NCBI GenBank assembly: GCA_905221615.1
Contig: CAJNDT010006153.1
Span: 1 to 64,000 of the forward strand
Source: Symbiodinium sp. CCMP2592
Lineage: Eukaryota > Sar > Dinophyceae > Suessiales > Symbiodiniaceae
DNA length: 64,000 nt
Direction: 5' to 3'
Below the pieces are notes generated by a model that worked only from the letters and a program-made list of their open reading frames with translations, did not search any database and had not been told where the DNA came from. A program made the translations under genes and the position numbers. This document shows, one piece after another, positions 14,791 through 26,358 of the stretch. How positions within the stretch are numbered: position 1 is the stretch's first letter; each line of letters starts with the position of its first letter.

Positions 14791-14841
14791 ACTTGCTGAG
14801 TCCGTGGCAACGTGCCGCACTGGTCCGTCAGCCACTGGCTG

Positions 14842-14915
14842 GTTTGGGGTCCTTATAATCAGGATCCTACTATTTAGGGTACAATATTAGGGTCCCCTAT
14901 TTCCGCAAACTCCCA
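14842..14915. mobile_element. Palindromic family K, partial copy
   Basis: GGGGTCCTTATAATCAGGAT and CCCCTATTTCCGCAAACTCCC match one side of the full K copies. A matching half lies at 14310-14345. Confidence 0.5.
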
Positions 14916-15016
14916 CTTGTGAGGTTTTGTCATGTCTTGTGCTCGGAGCGGGCTTTTGGTCTGGGGTTCCGGGCTTGAGGTCTCAGGTTCAGACTCAACA
15001 AACCGTAAAGGGAACT

Positions 15017-15102
15017 CCAGAAAGTTGGAATATGGTTTCAGGGTAGGATACCTTGTAATTTACCATAAAGGGTTTAGGATAATAATATTCCAACTTTCTG
15101 GC
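15017..15102. mobile_element. Palindromic family F, copy 1
   Basis: Arms CCAGAAAGTTGGAATAT and ATATTCCAACTTTCTGG enclose a short centre. Confidence 0.8.
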
Positions 15103-15335
15103 TTTTACTTGAACCCTAAACTCCTAAACCCTGAAAATCTGGACTGCACCGACAGGCTCGCCGAGTGTAGCATACGCAAAAATAGTTCTGCAAAGCTGAT
15201 AGTCGGAATTCGCCGAAGGTCAGTGTTCTGCTGGCGTTGGGGTTCACTTCGTCAGGTTTTTTTCCATGGTGCTCCTTCTTGTCTGCGCCTCCCATAATTG
15301 TTCGTTCACTTCCAAATGCTTCTTCAGGATACTAT

Positions 15336-15440
15336 AGGGGCCTAAACAAATTACCTATACTATTCTGGGAACTCCTCAGTGAAAGGAGAGTATAATGGGC
15401 CCGAAAACCCCATTCTAATTATTAAGGCCCCTAGACGAAA
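15336..15440. mobile_element. Palindromic family N, copy 2
   Basis: It starts ATAGGGGCCTAAACAAATTA and ends TAATTATTAAGGCCCCTA; AAATAGTATTGG-type words seen in other N copies are inverted here. Confidence 0.65.
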
Positions 15441-15958
15441 CCCTTGTAGTATCCTCATAGTATCCCCTAAAGGAGCCCTTTAAAGGAATCCTATACTAAC
15501 TATTGAGGCCCCTATAGGTTTAATCCAAATCGTATGTTCTACCCTTCGCCTCGGCAGTGCCCAGCACCGCCACACGGATGCCCGGCGCCTGCGGCGAGAG
15601 CGCGGGGTATCTTCGCCAGTACATGCAGGAGAAGAAAGACCTAAAACCCCTGCCTGCGGAAGGAGACCACCATCGTTCTTCAAGAGGACCATGCCCTCAT
15701 GCGCAGCTTGCAGAGTCAGCCTGAAACGGAACCCGCTGTCTCTAAGAACGAACCTTCCCTAAAGCCTGGCACGACGAACCCCAACCACCCTAGCACCCTC
15801 AACCGTGAAGGTTTATTCGGCATGTTCTGGTATCGGGTTTGGGGGTTTTGGGTTTAAGCTGCTCAGGTTTAGGGGTCTCTCGGAGACTCCGGCAACTCAA
15901 ACAAAGCATGCGAGAAGGACCTTGGCAGGGCTTTCTTGAGTTTCGGTGGGTTCGTTGT
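15441..15958. other. Gene-free stretch with a GC-rich patch
   Basis: Bases 15540-15800 are richer in GC than the surroundings and lack telomere-like words; a 70-aa minus-strand frame there resembles nothing known. The rest is CCTTTAAAGG-type repeat debris. Confidence 0.35.
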
Positions 15959-16068
15959 ACTTGGAGGTTCATGGGCAGTCATAAGTAGGGTAACTAGCTT
16001 ATGGCCCACACTCGAAGACTTTTTATCCCCACTTGTAACTGCCACTGACTACCCATGAACCTCCAAGT
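15959..16068. mobile_element. Palindromic MITE family A, copy 2
   Basis: ACTTGGAGGTTCATGGG pairs with CCCATGAACCTCCAAGT, with TA at both outer edges (GTACTTGG, CCAAGTAG). Confidence 0.75.
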
Positions 16069-16139
16069 AGGGCTTCAACTAAACGACAGAGTTCAGACAT
16101 GCGCGCTGGGTAAGAGTTTAAATTAGGGTTCAGGATTTA

Positions 16140-16677
16140 GGCTGTATAGGCTTTACGCCGTCAAACCGCCTAAGTACCCTAAACCCAAAACCCTAAAGCC
16201 TTCTTCCCAAACCCTAAAACCCCCTAAACCCTAAATACACCCAAAGCCCTTGAAGCCAGAACCCTAAAACCCCCTAAGCCTCAAAACCCTAAACTTGAAG
16301 CCCACAGCCCTAAACCTTAAAACCCTAAACCCTAAAGCGCTACAAAGCCCTACAGCCCTAGAAAAACCCTAAAGACGAAACCCCAGCCGGGCCTGTCAAA
16401 CTTCTCGTTGTCCCAGGTCGTCCGGCTGAGGTTCGAACTCTGCCCGAAGAGGCCATACCTGACGTTCGGGCTAGGGTTAGGGTTTACATAGGGGTTTAGG
16501 GTGTAAGGCTTAGGGTTTAGGATTTAAGGTTTTGGGTGTAAGGTTCAAGGTTTCGGCGGTTTAGGCGGTTTAGGGTTGAGGGTTTAAGAGTTTAAGGTTC
16601 GGGGTTTAGGATTTAAGCAATTTAGGGTTTAGGGCCAAAACCAATATTGCAAAATGGGCCCCGGAACCTACATAGGG
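16140..16677. repeat. Interstitial telomere-like array, C-strand then G-strand
   Basis: Up to 16375 the repeats read CCCTAAA on the plus strand; from 16460 they read TTTAGGG. A GC-rich non-repeat spacer (16383-16460) separates the two orientations. Confidence 0.75.
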
Positions 16678-16763
16678 GTGGTTGTCTCATTTTGGGTCCC
16701 TAATATAATACGGCAGCTAATATTTAGGGTACCCAAAAAGGTGCCATAATTTTGACAACTACC
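16678..16763. mobile_element. Palindromic family E, copy 1, with the attached AGACCCC module
   Basis: Arms GGTGGTTGTC and GACAACTACC. It is followed at 16768-16840 by a module carrying two repeats of the word TATAGACCCCTTTAAGGAAC, also found next to E at 41 and 61 kb. Confidence 0.65.
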
Positions 16764-16839
16764 TTACACCCCGAAACCCTACTATAGACCCCTTTAAGGA
16801 ACCCCTCATATAGACCCCTTTAAAGGAACCCCTTATATA

Positions 16840-17240
16840 GCATAGGGTGTAGGGCTTTAGGGTTCTAGGGCTTGGCGCCCTTCGGGCTTTCGGGTTTGGG
16901 GGTTTTCGGGCTTTAGAGTTTAGGGCTTTAGGGCTCTGGGGCTTTAAGGCTCAGAGCTCTGGGGTTTTAGCGTTTAGGGCCTTGGGGTTTAGGGTTTAGG
17001 GTTTTAGGGTTTAGGGCCTTGGGGTTTAGGGTTTAGGGTTTAGGGCCTTGGGGTTTAGGGCCTTGGGGTTTAGGGCTTTTTATGGCTGAGCGTTTTGGGG
17101 TGGAGGGTTTAGTTAAGGTGAAGCCGTCTGTTTGTTGTTACTCACCTTAGGCCTTGAGGCTCCTCTATGGGTTCGGGACTCAGTCTTGGGTTTCTTTGAA
17201 AGTATGGGGTTCAAGCGGGTTTAGGGTTTAGGGTTGTCTC
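16840..17240. repeat. Interstitial telomere-like array, G-strand
   Basis: TTTAGGG alternates with GGCCTTGGGGTTTAGGG units, densest at 16970-17075. Confidence 0.7.
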
Positions 17241-17973
17241 TTGAGGGCTCCTATAGTATCTATTGTAATACCTAATTACCCCCCAAACCAGCTACAAATT
17301 TAAGCCAGGACCACCTGGACTTGGATCGCAAGATGCGCGTCACCGCTGCATCCAGATACCTTAGTGGTATAGAGGATCTCGTGACAGAATTTTGAAGAGT
17401 TTTCCATGCCTGCTAGCGTTAGGGGCTTAAGGCGTTTAGCGTGTGTATACAGGATTAGGCTTAAGGATTAGGGCGTTTGGGTTCGCGGTGTGAAAACAGG
17501 GGAAGTTTAAGGGTTGAGGGTCAAGGACTTCAGGTGCAAACGGTGCGCACCAGCCGATTGCAAACAACAGCACAACGGTACCATTTCAAACTCTGTTCAA
17601 AAACAACAGAAACCTCTATGAAAATGAAAATTGACATATCATCATATCATCAAAACATCATCAGCAGCATCATACCATTCCTGCTAATGCGCAAATGAGG
17701 GACATTAGTTTCAAGCTATCTTGCTAAAACCGTGCACATGCACGCCAATACTCACAAGCAGACGAAATCTACAGACCCAAATCATAAATAAACCGCAAAC
17801 CTCCAAAACCTAAAACTTAAACCTGAATGGTCTGTAAACCCCATGTACACACACTGTTTACAAATACAAAAGCTCTATCAAAGCCGAAGCCCTAGCGAGC
17901 CCTAAGCCCAGGAGCTGTTTCGTCTCGCAGCTGTCTTGCGCATCGGAGCACAGCTGGGCCTGATCCCATATGT
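17241..17973. other. Gene-free AT-rich stretch
   Basis: No gene or clear repeat apart from scattered telomere-like words near 17790-17900. A TCATCATCATATCATCAA-type run lies near 17640. Confidence 0.4.
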
Positions 17974-18067
17974 GTGGTTGTCACAATTATGGTCCCTGTT
18001 TGGGTCCTTATTATAATTCGGCACCTAATACTTAGGTACCGAACAAGGGACTAACTTTGACAACTAC
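17974..18067. mobile_element. Palindromic family E, copy 2
   Basis: GTGGTTGTCACAATTATGG pairs with AACTTTGACAACTACC; the centre has the family word CGGCACCTAATA. Confidence 0.65.
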
Positions 18068-19115
18068 CCATATGTCTGAGGTTGAAACCATGGGCCCATG
18101 GTACGGGCCCTTATCACTGGGATCCTTATATACTTTTTTTCCCCCCTATGTACCCTTAAAAATCCATCTAAAGGGCCTCAGGGGCCAGATTAGGAGCCGA
18201 TCGTTGCAACTTTCGAATAAGGGTTCTGATTAGACAGGAACTCGAAGAATTGCAACGAGTACTAGAGGTTCTACCCACAGACACCACCAGCAGGCCCCTT
18301 CCGCCTCGGACACGGCATCGCGGTTTTTGCTGCAGAAAGGCATCTCCATGTCAACCCCTGCAGCATAAAGACCTTGGCTCGGAGCGGCCTACAAGGCTTA
18401 GATTGCAGATGTCACAAACCCAAGAAGCCGCAGACTCGTGGGGCTTGGAGTCCATGCAGAGGTCTTGGGGATGTTGGAGGGTTACAATCTCGGCGGTTGA
18501 AATCGTCGGGTGCTTGGTCAATCTTGCGAAACCGGAGAAAGTTGAGTCGGTCGGCGGCAAAATTTGCAATGCGAGCCAGGTGGCTGTTGCTGCTCATGAA
18601 GCCTGGGGCGGTGAAGAAGAAAGGGCTCGAAGCCCCGGAATCAAAAAGGATGCGACCGCTGGTGATGCCTCGCAAAGAACGAGCTCTGGGTTGATCAGGG
18701 AAGGGTTTAATTAAGATTTTAGGGTTTAGAGTGGCTCAAAAGACGACATATGGTAAGGGTTTCTATTGGGTTCGTCGTGCGTGTATTGCAAAAAATTGTT
18801 GGGGAGCGTATACTTTGGTTGTTTATCTACGGGGGTTCTAATTCGCTAACAAGCCCACATCACATGCATCCCATCAAAAAAACAAGGAGCCTTAAGTAAC
18901 ACCCTGTTAAAAAGGACCGCAATCCAAACCTTGCCTCCCTCCAATTTTGAAACATGTTCGAAGAAGCAAGGATCATAAGCTTACAATAATATACCCCAAG
19001 CCATACACCCTAAAGCCCCACCTCCAACCCGAGGCAAGAACCCCTGTAACTGAGCTAAGGTTTGCGGTCTATAGGGTTTGGGGTCGATTGATTCAGTGAC
19101 TCACAGAATAAGGCT
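18068..19115. other. Mostly unassigned; an open stretch at 18250-18714
   Basis: Both strands are open across 18250-18714 in repeat-free sequence of balanced composition; the minus frame (SGRILFDSGASSPFFF) and the plus frame are equally unconvincing. No family recognised. The remainder has a few telomere-like words. Confidence 0.3.
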
Positions 19116-21000
19116 TTGAGGCATCGTGTACCGACTGCATTGCATCATGCAGCAATGATGCAAGCAGATTTTGAGGCTCCAATGTTGGCAGATGCACAAA
19201 ACCCCTCAAGCCAAAACTTCCTGAGACTCTTCACCATGTGGATTCCGACCTTCCCAGGAAGCGAACCAGTCCTTGGAGGGTTTCAGGGACTTACGGTAAC
19301 GGACCCTTTTCTATGCCAGCTTGCGTGTTTGAAGCAAGTAGAAGTGAAGCGAACGCGCACGACCCCCTTTGCCCGGTCCCCACATTGCTACTCTCCCCGC
19401 ACGGAAAAGGATCCCGCCCGGCTCCTGCTCAAAAGTTAAAAATAAATGAATATAAAAGAGAGATGAACATTGAAGAAAAATGAAGCAAAATGAACGAGAA
19501 AATTGAACTCAAGAAATGACCTTCCGCGTTCGCCCTGACTCTTCGTCCGGGTGGGTCTCGCAGTCGCTTCTGGACAGCGGAATGCCCGCCCCCCAACAGA
19601 GGTGGCACCACAGGTAGCGGTTCCCCCCGGGCTCCGCCCGCGGGGGGGCCCACACCATCAAGGCGGCGCGTTCCGGTTCCATGCATCAGCAGCAGCCGCC
19701 GGGTCCAGTCCTTGCACTTCAGGAATTGCACCGCAGTCTCTGGCATGCGTGCAAATACAATGACATGGCGGATTTGACAAGCCGCAGGTGGGGTGACAAG
19801 TTGTTTGTCGGTCCGCCTGTGTTCAGTCTGAAATACTGTGAGACGACTCCCAAGTATTGTCACAATCTATTTACGTCTTCGTTGGCGCATGCACAAGTTT
19901 TGACCCGTCAACACAAAGGTCTGAACATATTGTGTCACTCAGAATCAGAAATGTTCATTTGTTTGAGCTGCCCCGTTTCAGCTTGTCTCAATATGCAGGT
20001 CTACATGCGTACATCAAGAAGGCCGAGCTGCTCTCGAGCCAACGGTGACGTAGAGCCTTGCCTCGTTGGCCGGCACCTCGTAGGGTGTTTCGCCCTCCGG
20101 GTGCAGGACCAAAGCGCCCGTCCTATGCAAATTTACCGAGGCCCACAGGCATGGGCAACACCCAACTCAGCAAGATGGTCCATTCGAGACTGGCAAAACT
20201 CTGGCAAACCAGCGCAACCAACACATTTACCGAAATGGCCTGGAACGCTGGGCCGTGGTAGTGGCGATCTTCCTCCTGGGTTTTGCAACAAACATGGCTT
20301 CATTCGTCGTTTGACAAGCTGCAACGTTCCTGCCAAGCTGCACAGGATAAGCGTCGTCAATGTGGTTCTGAAACCACTGCTCAGCCTCCGCCTACAGAGC
20401 GTGGACAATGCTTATGATATGATACAACGCATCAAGCTGCAAATTGCTCTTGCTCAGTCCTGCAGGCGCGGCTGCCCGTCGGAAGTCGCTGCATACCCGA
20501 AATGTGGAGATGCAGGAACAAGGAGCCCACGGTAATTTCCTTAAGAAGCTCTTCATCCGCGGTCGCGGAACATCTGCTTGGTCACCACCTCGTGCTCTTC
20601 CAACACGTCTGCGCGGACAATACCGTAGGAACCTCGAGAAATTTCGTGGTTCTCAAAGACCGTGTCCAAGAAAGCACTTTCGAAGGCTGGTGACCACGGC
20701 AACGGCTTCAGCACGAAGCGGGCTTGAGAACAGAAGTGCATCCAACTGGGTCGTTGGTTCTGCTGGCTCGGAAGGACTAGCAAGCTTAACGTGCTGACCT
20801 GCGAGGATAGACTCTGGAGCAACTAGAGTGAAACTCAATGGTGACACCTGGAGCTTCGACAGATGTCGTCAGGGACCACGCAGCCAGCTATTGCTGAAAC
20901 AAGAATCAGTGGCATCCAAGGCTCCACGGCGGGCGTCAATCAAGACTGCCGTGCTGCGAAGAAGCTTCAAGACTTGAGCCATCACTTGAGCTGTAGCCTC
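19116..21000. other. Repeat-free island with several open frames, possible gene remnant
   Basis: About 1.9 kb without telomere-like or palindromic repeats. On the minus strand 20822-20553 reads NHEISRGSYGIVRADV then LEEHEVVTKQMFRDRG. After a one-base shift it continues ADEELLKEITVGSLFL down to about 20450, which looks like one coding segment broken by a frameshift. Plus-strand frames at 19681-20535 overlap it. I do not recognise a family, and intron-exon structure cannot be settled by eye. Confidence 0.3.
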
Positions 21001-21390
21001 ATGTTAGGGTTTCGGGTTTCAAAGGGGTGGGTTAGGGCTTTGTGGGATCAGGGAGTTTAGGGTTCAGGATCTAAAGGAGGCTTGAGGATGCTAAAGGGGT
21101 AGGGCAGGGGTGGTTTAAGGTTTAAAGCATTCAAGCGGCTTTAAGGTTGTTTTCTTCTGCGCATGAAGTTTGAAACGGAGGTGGGAGAAACGGGTGTTGC
21201 GTTTGTCGGTCAGTGCATGTCTGAAGGTTTTGCGCTTCGAAGCAGTTGAGGTGAGCTATCTCCCTGTAGGCAGCATGGATTTGAAGCTTTTCAGAAATTA
21301 AAGCTTGCGGCTTTACGGGCTTCACGCGTATTGCGCAAGGTTACGGGTCAGGAACAATCTCCACGAAACATAATATCGACACCTACCTGT
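21001..21390. other. Telomere-like words and unassigned sequence
   Basis: Degenerate TTTAGGG words occur at 21004-21130. The rest, including a 64-aa minus frame at 21131-21325, is unrecognised. Confidence 0.35.
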
Positions 21391-21494
21391 CGGGTATCAT
21401 GGGGAACTAAAGGTTAACCTTTTTGGTTATATAGGGGGTTTTATAGGGACAATACTACCCCAAAAAGGATAAAGGTTACCTACTCTACTACTAG
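21391..21494. mobile_element. Palindromic family L, copy 1
   Basis: AAAGGTTAACCTTTTTGG in the left half is mirrored by CCAAAAAGGATAAAGGTTACC in looser form; the copy is preceded by CTGTCGGGTATCATGG, shared with the 51-kb copy. Confidence 0.6.
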
Positions 21495-22270
21495 GGGCAT
21501 TGCTGGCGTCCAACTAAGAGCCCGAGCCGAAAACACCCGGTAAAGCACTGCCAAGTCACCTAAAGATTTGTAAGGTCTAGGCGGTTTAGGGTTTAGGGTT
21601 TAGGTTTTAGGCACACCCTGATAACCCTAAACCCAAAAACGTAAATGAACCCATCTGGTCCGAACCGAACACCCGTATCAAGCCCTCAAGAGCCTCATCA
21701 GGCAGATCGGATCCATAGCATAGACCCTAGACCCAATGCCCCTAAACCCTTAACCCAAACCCCCAAACCCTAAACCTTCAACCCTAAACCCATGATTCTA
21801 CTCCAAGGCTCTGTCATGATGCTTCCATCGAAGCCGAGCTGATTTCCTGGGCTTTGAAATTACCAGAGAAAACATGCTTAATAAAGAAACAAATCCCCCC
21901 AAAAATGTTGAAGTATGTCCCGACTTAATAAAGGAACAAGTCCCCCCAAAAAGTCGAAGCATGGTACTCCCGAACCCAGCTTCTGAGGAGGTTGATGAAC
22001 TTCGGGTGGGCGAAGGCCCATTCTCCCTGCACCCTGGCATCAGATCCTAGAGAGCCCGATATCCCTGCATGGAATCGCTTAATGGAGGAATATAGGGTAA
22101 ACCATGAAAGAAGTCTTAATGATCCGAAGTACGTGCCTTATGAAGGAATCGACCTTAGGTTATGTAGTCATTTACTGCAAGTGTAACTACAAATATACAA
22201 AGTACTGCCACTTGATTACCTTACTATAAAGCTTTTTGGTACAGAATCTTAGGATTGTAGAGGGGTTTAC
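21495..22270. other. Telomere-like words, a 47-bp direct repeat and an unassigned open stretch
   Basis: Telomere-like C-strand words cover 21580-21790. Two copies of a 47-bp unit (21877-21923 and 21924-21964, starting CTTAATAAAG) lie in tandem. A plus frame at 21992-22186 (DIPAWNRLMEEYRVNHER) is unrecognised. Confidence 0.45.
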
Positions 22271-22385
22271 AGTAAACCCCAAAAAGTTGGAAACCGGATT
22301 AAGGCCCAATAGTGCTGGGATTCCCTATACATTACTCTTAAGGATTAAGGCTATGGGGTTTCCAACTTTTGGGCTTCTACTGTAG
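22271..22385. mobile_element. Palindromic family F2, copy 1
   Basis: AGTAAACCCCAAAAAGTTGG pairs with CCAACTTTTGGGCTTCTACT. Confidence 0.75.
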
Positions 22386-22634
22386 TTATAGTATCCCAAA
22401 AAGGCCGAAGGTTACCTACTCTATATAATACTAAGCCGTACACCCAAGACACGAAACCCTCTCCCAACAAGTTGAAATGGTTAGCTACTCTTCGACCAAG
22501 GAACCCTGATGGAACCCCTATAAAACCCCTTGAATTATGGCAAACCTGTTGAAGGTTAGCTGCTGGGAGGGTGGGGGGAGGACTTAGCAAGAGATTGTTT
22601 TGCAGAGTTGCAAAAATTTGGAGGGTACTTAATA

Positions 22635-22728
22635 TGGGAGTTCTAGGGGTACCTTATTTTGGGGTCCTTATAGTAAGGATCCTACTATTTAGGGTACTAT
22701 ATGGGTCCCCTATTTTCGGAAACTCCCA
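22635..22728. mobile_element. Palindromic family K, copy 1
   Basis: TGGGAGTT...AGGGGTACC is mirrored by GGGTCCCCTATTTTCGG and AACTCCCA; the left arm has lost a few bases. Confidence 0.65.
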
Positions 22729-22742
22729 CATACTACTTGCCA

Positions 22743-22772
22743 CCAACTTACTAAGTCGCCGACCGTCCAAGT
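22743..22772. mobile_element. Half copy of palindromic family D
   Basis: ACTTACTAAGTCGCCGACCG then TCCAAGTA matches the right arm of the 24.1-kb copy; no left arm is nearby. Confidence 0.45.
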
Positions 22773-22782
22773 ACTCTACTAT

Positions 22783-22891
22783 CCAAGGGTAGAAGGAGGG
22801 ACCCTTAATAATAAGGACCCCTAGGTAGATACCCCTTAATAGCCCATTATAGGGTAGAGGTACCCATTAAGGGTCCCTCCTTTTCCCCTTT
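22783..22891. mobile_element. Palindromic family J, copy 1
   Basis: AGAAGGAGGGACCCTTAAT pairs with ATTAAGGGTCCCTCCTTTT. Confidence 0.8.
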
Positions 22892-22913
22892 GATACTAAG
22901 CTCAAGAGTTCAG

Positions 22914-23020
22914 CCCAGAGAACCCAATACCCCATAATTAAGGAATATACCTTAAATCATCAGGGGCTTCATATTATGATTTAAGCTATACTCCTTAAAT
23001 TTGAGGGCTATTGGAGCCCA
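22914..23020. mobile_element. Palindromic family G, copy 1 (diverged right arm)
   Basis: CCCAGAGAACCCAATACCCC starts it; the centre ATCAGGGGCTTCATATTATG is shared with the other G copies. A half copy ending GGGATATTGGGCTCTCC lies at 23068-23105. Confidence 0.65.
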
Positions 23021-23118
23021 CTAAACCCTAATAAACCCTATAGAATCCTTAAAGGAGCCCTATAGGCCCTAGGTATTCCTTAATTAAGGGATATTGGGCT
23101 CTCCAGAAGTTAGGATGT

Positions 23119-23250
23119 CCTTAAGGGGGGGTGGTCCAAGGGGGGTAGGTAACCTAGTAATCCCCATTATTCCCCAATACTCCCTAAGCTTCCCTAAGGT
23201 TCCCCAAAGCTCCCTAGTACCCTCCCCCCTTGAACCACCACCCCTTAAGG
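23119..23250. mobile_element. Palindromic element R (single copy)
   Basis: CCTTAAGGGGGGGTGGTCC and GGTTGTACC-like inner sequence pair with GAACCACCACCCCTTAAGG. Confidence 0.7.
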
Positions 23251-23336
23251 ATCCTATAAAGAAGGGGCTCCTCAGTCACAGGGCTGGGCATCGCAAAGCA
23301 CTTAATCCAGGGCTGCGCTGGGATCGCAGAACTTCG

Positions 23337-24000
23337 AAGCGTGGAAGGTGTAGGGTTCAGGGGTTTGGGCTTTAGGGGTGTAGGTATGAATCCTTTAGGG
23401 CTTTAGGGTTTAGGGCTTCAGGGTTTGGGGTTTAGGGCTTAGGGTTGAGGGTTTGGGGGTCTTGGGCAACTAAACTTCTAGCTACTAGTAACCCCCGAAT
23501 CAAGGCACGTGCAACCACCAAAATTAACCAGCCATGAAGCTTCATCCCTATACCCACAAATCCCTTTCCCTCAAACCCTAAACCCCAAATCCCTAAACCC
23601 CCAAAGGCCCTAAACCCTAAACCCTACCCTTGTAGCTCCGAACTCTTAAAGGCCAGGGCTTTTCTGCTGCCTTGAAGTCCCACCTTCCTCCAAACCCCCT
23701 ACGGCCCTAAGCTGCCCATGAACCTTCAAGGCCTCCTCAAACCCTAAACTCCCAAATCCCGAAACCCCCAAATCCCGTAACCCTAAATCCCTAAACCCCC
23801 CAAATCCCTAAACCCCCAAAATCCCTAAACCCCCAAACTCCCGTAACCCTAAATCCCTAAACCCCCCAAATCCCCGAAACCCCCAAACCCCCTAAGGCCT
23901 GAGCTGCGCATGAACCTTCATCCCTATACCCCTGTTCCCTCAAACCCTAAACCCCCAGATCCCGTAACCCCAAGCTGCCCATGAACCTTCAAACTTCAAG
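23337..24000. repeat. Interstitial telomere-like arrays in both orientations
   Basis: G-strand repeats at 23337-23465, C-strand repeats at 23570-23640 and 23690-23970. The C-strand part alternates AAATCCCTAAACCCCC units and repeats the phrase CTGCCCATGAACCTTCAA. Confidence 0.7.
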
Positions 24001-24090
24001 CCCTGGCCTGTTGTAGGAAGTCATCACCAGCTCTGGCGCAGATTCCCGGACGATCAATGCCCATGCCCTGGATTCGAATTACTAAGGTTT

Positions 24091-24198
24091 CTTGGAGGGT
24101 CGGGGACTTAGTAATTTTCTAGAGGTATAAGTATCATAACCCCAAGGTACTTATAACTCTACTTACTACCTACTTACTAAGTCCCCCGACCGTCCAAG
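24091..24198. mobile_element. Palindromic family D, variant copy
   Basis: CTTGGAGGGTCGGGGACTTA pairs with TAAGTCCCCCGACCGTCCAAG. Confidence 0.7.
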
Positions 24199-24347
24199 CA
24201 GACCACTAACTAGGGCTTAATAGAAGGGTTTTCATAACTATGAAAGGGGTTTTGGGGTAGGGGTTTTGTGTGATTACACAGAGCCTAGAATATAAAGGTG
24301 CGATATTGCTATTACTATGTGTATCTGCTCACATGCCTTACTAGGAA

Positions 24348-24444
24348 GCTTCCGAAAATAGGGGAGCCTGATATAGCACCCAGATGGTAGGATCCTTATT
24401 ATAAGGACCCCAAAATATAAGGTACCCCTAATTTTCGGAAACCC
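24348..24444. mobile_element. Palindromic family K, copy 2
   Basis: TTCCGAAAATAGGGGAGCC pairs with GGTACCCCTAATTTTCGGAA. A further half lies at 24506-24531. Confidence 0.7.
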
Positions 24445-24652
24445 TAAACCCTTTATAGAAGCCTTATGGATCCCTTTAAGGAGCCCTTTAAGGATCCTTT
24501 AAAGATACCCCTAATGTTCGGAAAGTCCCACATGCCTTACTAGGGTTTCAGGTTTGGGTGCAGCTCATGGTCTCGGGCTCTGGATACTTGGCAAACGAAG
24601 GCGAGCTACCAGAATAAGAGCAACATTTAAAGGATGGTTTACAACAACCATG

Positions 24653-24763
24653 CTTGGAGGTTCATGGGTAGTTATAAGTAGGGTTAGAAGTAGGGTAACT
24701 GTACTTGTAACCCATACGAGGGGACTTCTAACTCTGCTGGTAACTACCCATGAACCTCCAAGT
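24653..24763. mobile_element. Palindromic MITE family A, copy 3
   Basis: The arms are perfect over at least 20 bp (CTTGGAGGTTCATGGGTAGT); both centre strands keep the AGTAGGGT words. Confidence 0.8.
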
Positions 24764-24830
24764 AAGGTAGTCATCTTGAGCATCAGCGAAATAGGCAAGC
24801 GCAGTAGTCATCTACTGCTACTGCGCCCGG

Positions 24831-24890
<60 letters not shown>

Positions 24891-25058
24891 CGCTGCTATT
24901 CCTACTCCTACTCCTGCAACTACTGCGACGACGACGAGGAAGACGACGACTACCATTGCTACTGCGGCTACGGCACCATGCTACCACTGCACTTGCTTGC
25001 CTACTTGCTGGCTAACTTACTTACCCCCTACTCCAAACCTACCAGCCTACCAACTTGT

Positions 25059-25093
<35 letters not shown>

Positions 25094-25240
25094 CCCGCCC
25101 AAACACTTAGCTACCTACCCACCTACGTACCTACCTACCAAACCAAGTAACGAACAAACGAAACCAGTTCAAACTTGCAAACTCCATTTCTCTGCCGAAT
25201 CCCAAAACCCCATAGCCAAATCCTTTATTAACTGAGGCGG

Positions 25241-25245
<5 letters not shown>
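24764..25245. repeat. Trinucleotide and tetranucleotide microsatellites
   Basis: (GCT)n at 24838-24888, CGACGA-type repeats at 24920-24955, and (CTGC)n at 25058-25096. Frames here give Leu-rich runs that are repeat translation, not a gene. Confidence 0.8.
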
Positions 25246-25277
<32 letters not shown>

Positions 25278-25304
25278 TCCCTCTCGCTCTCGCTCTCGCT
25301 CTCG

Positions 25305-25403
<99 letters not shown>

Positions 25404-25452
25404 CTCTCTGTCTCTCTCTCTCTTTTTGTCTCTCTCTCTCTCTCTCTCTCTG

Positions 25453-25504
<52 letters not shown>
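25246..25504. repeat. Long (CT)n microsatellite
   Basis: About 260 bp of CT dinucleotides with a few CTCG and single-base interruptions. Confidence 0.9.
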
Positions 25505-25506
<2 letters not shown>

Positions 25507-25936
25507 GAGGCCTGAGGTAAACATCGTGCAACGTCTGCTCGTCCATCTCAGCACTCACCCACCACCTTAAGGGGTTTGAAGGGTCTGTTGATAATGACTA
25601 TAAAAAGTCTTAGCCCGAACCTCAACCACAAAGCATGGGACAAACATTGGCTTCATTGTTGCTTCCAGAATTATCTTGCGGAGCGCTTGGGGCTTGTCTC
25701 AGGGTTCTACGGTGCAGGACTGTTGGTTCTAGCTCTGCTTATTTGTGCATGTGCTTCGTACCTACCTTGTCGTAAACCCTTCACCCTCAACCCACAACCC
25801 AACAATGGTTCCTACCCATCCTCCCCTGAAACCCAAACCCAAGCCCCAAAACTTCTGATTCACCCACACCGACGGCCGGGAAGAGGAACCGGGAGAAGGT
25901 GGGACTTCAAGGCAGCAGGCACGCCCTGGCTTTTAT
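25505..25936. other. Unassigned stretch
   Basis: A 120-aa plus frame (25576-25938) includes a hydrophobic run (LLVLALLICACASYLP) but no recognisable domain; its end reads telomere-like words. Nothing else is seen. Confidence 0.3.
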
Positions 25937-26052
25937 AGTGAACCCTAAAAAGGTTGGAACATGGATTTAGGATGATTCGTGCTGGGATTCCCTATACTTT
26001 ACCTTAAGGGCATGAGGATAATGATGTTCCAACTTCCTGGCTTCTACTCTAA
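25937..26052. mobile_element. Palindromic family F2, copy 2 (opposite orientation)
   Basis: AGTGAACCCTAAAAAGGTTGG pairs loosely with CCAACTTCCTGGCTTCTACT. Confidence 0.65.
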
Positions 26053-26358
26053 TAGTTCGGAGCTACAAGGATAGGGTTTAGGGTTTGGGGCCTTTGGAGG
26101 GTTTAAGGTTTAGGGCCTCTTGGGGAGTTTAGGGTTCAGTGCCTTGTTGGGGTTTAAGGTTTGGGGGCTTGGGGTTTACGTAGGGCCTTTCAGGCTTATG
26201 GTATTGAATGGCTATTCACTCGACCTCTATACTAGCTGCCCGCATGCCTGGTGTTCTCGATGTTGTTGGCAAGGAAATGCTTCGCCGTCGCCATCACTTT
26301 GCCCTCATGCCTTACTGATCCGGATTAGCATGCAAAGCTCCATGTTTCACCAAGCAAG
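26053..26358. other. Telomere-like G-strand words, then unassigned sequence
   Basis: 26063-26190 is degenerate TTTAGGG; 26190-26358 shows nothing recognisable. Confidence 0.4.

Noticed and set aside
16430..16445. GGTTCGAACTC, like a tRNA B box
   Set aside because: No cloverleaf arms or A box at the right distance.
24554..25015. Plus-strand frame with a long Leu run, apparently a membrane or signal segment
   Set aside because: The Leu run is the (GCT)n microsatellite, and the upstream part is a family A palindrome.
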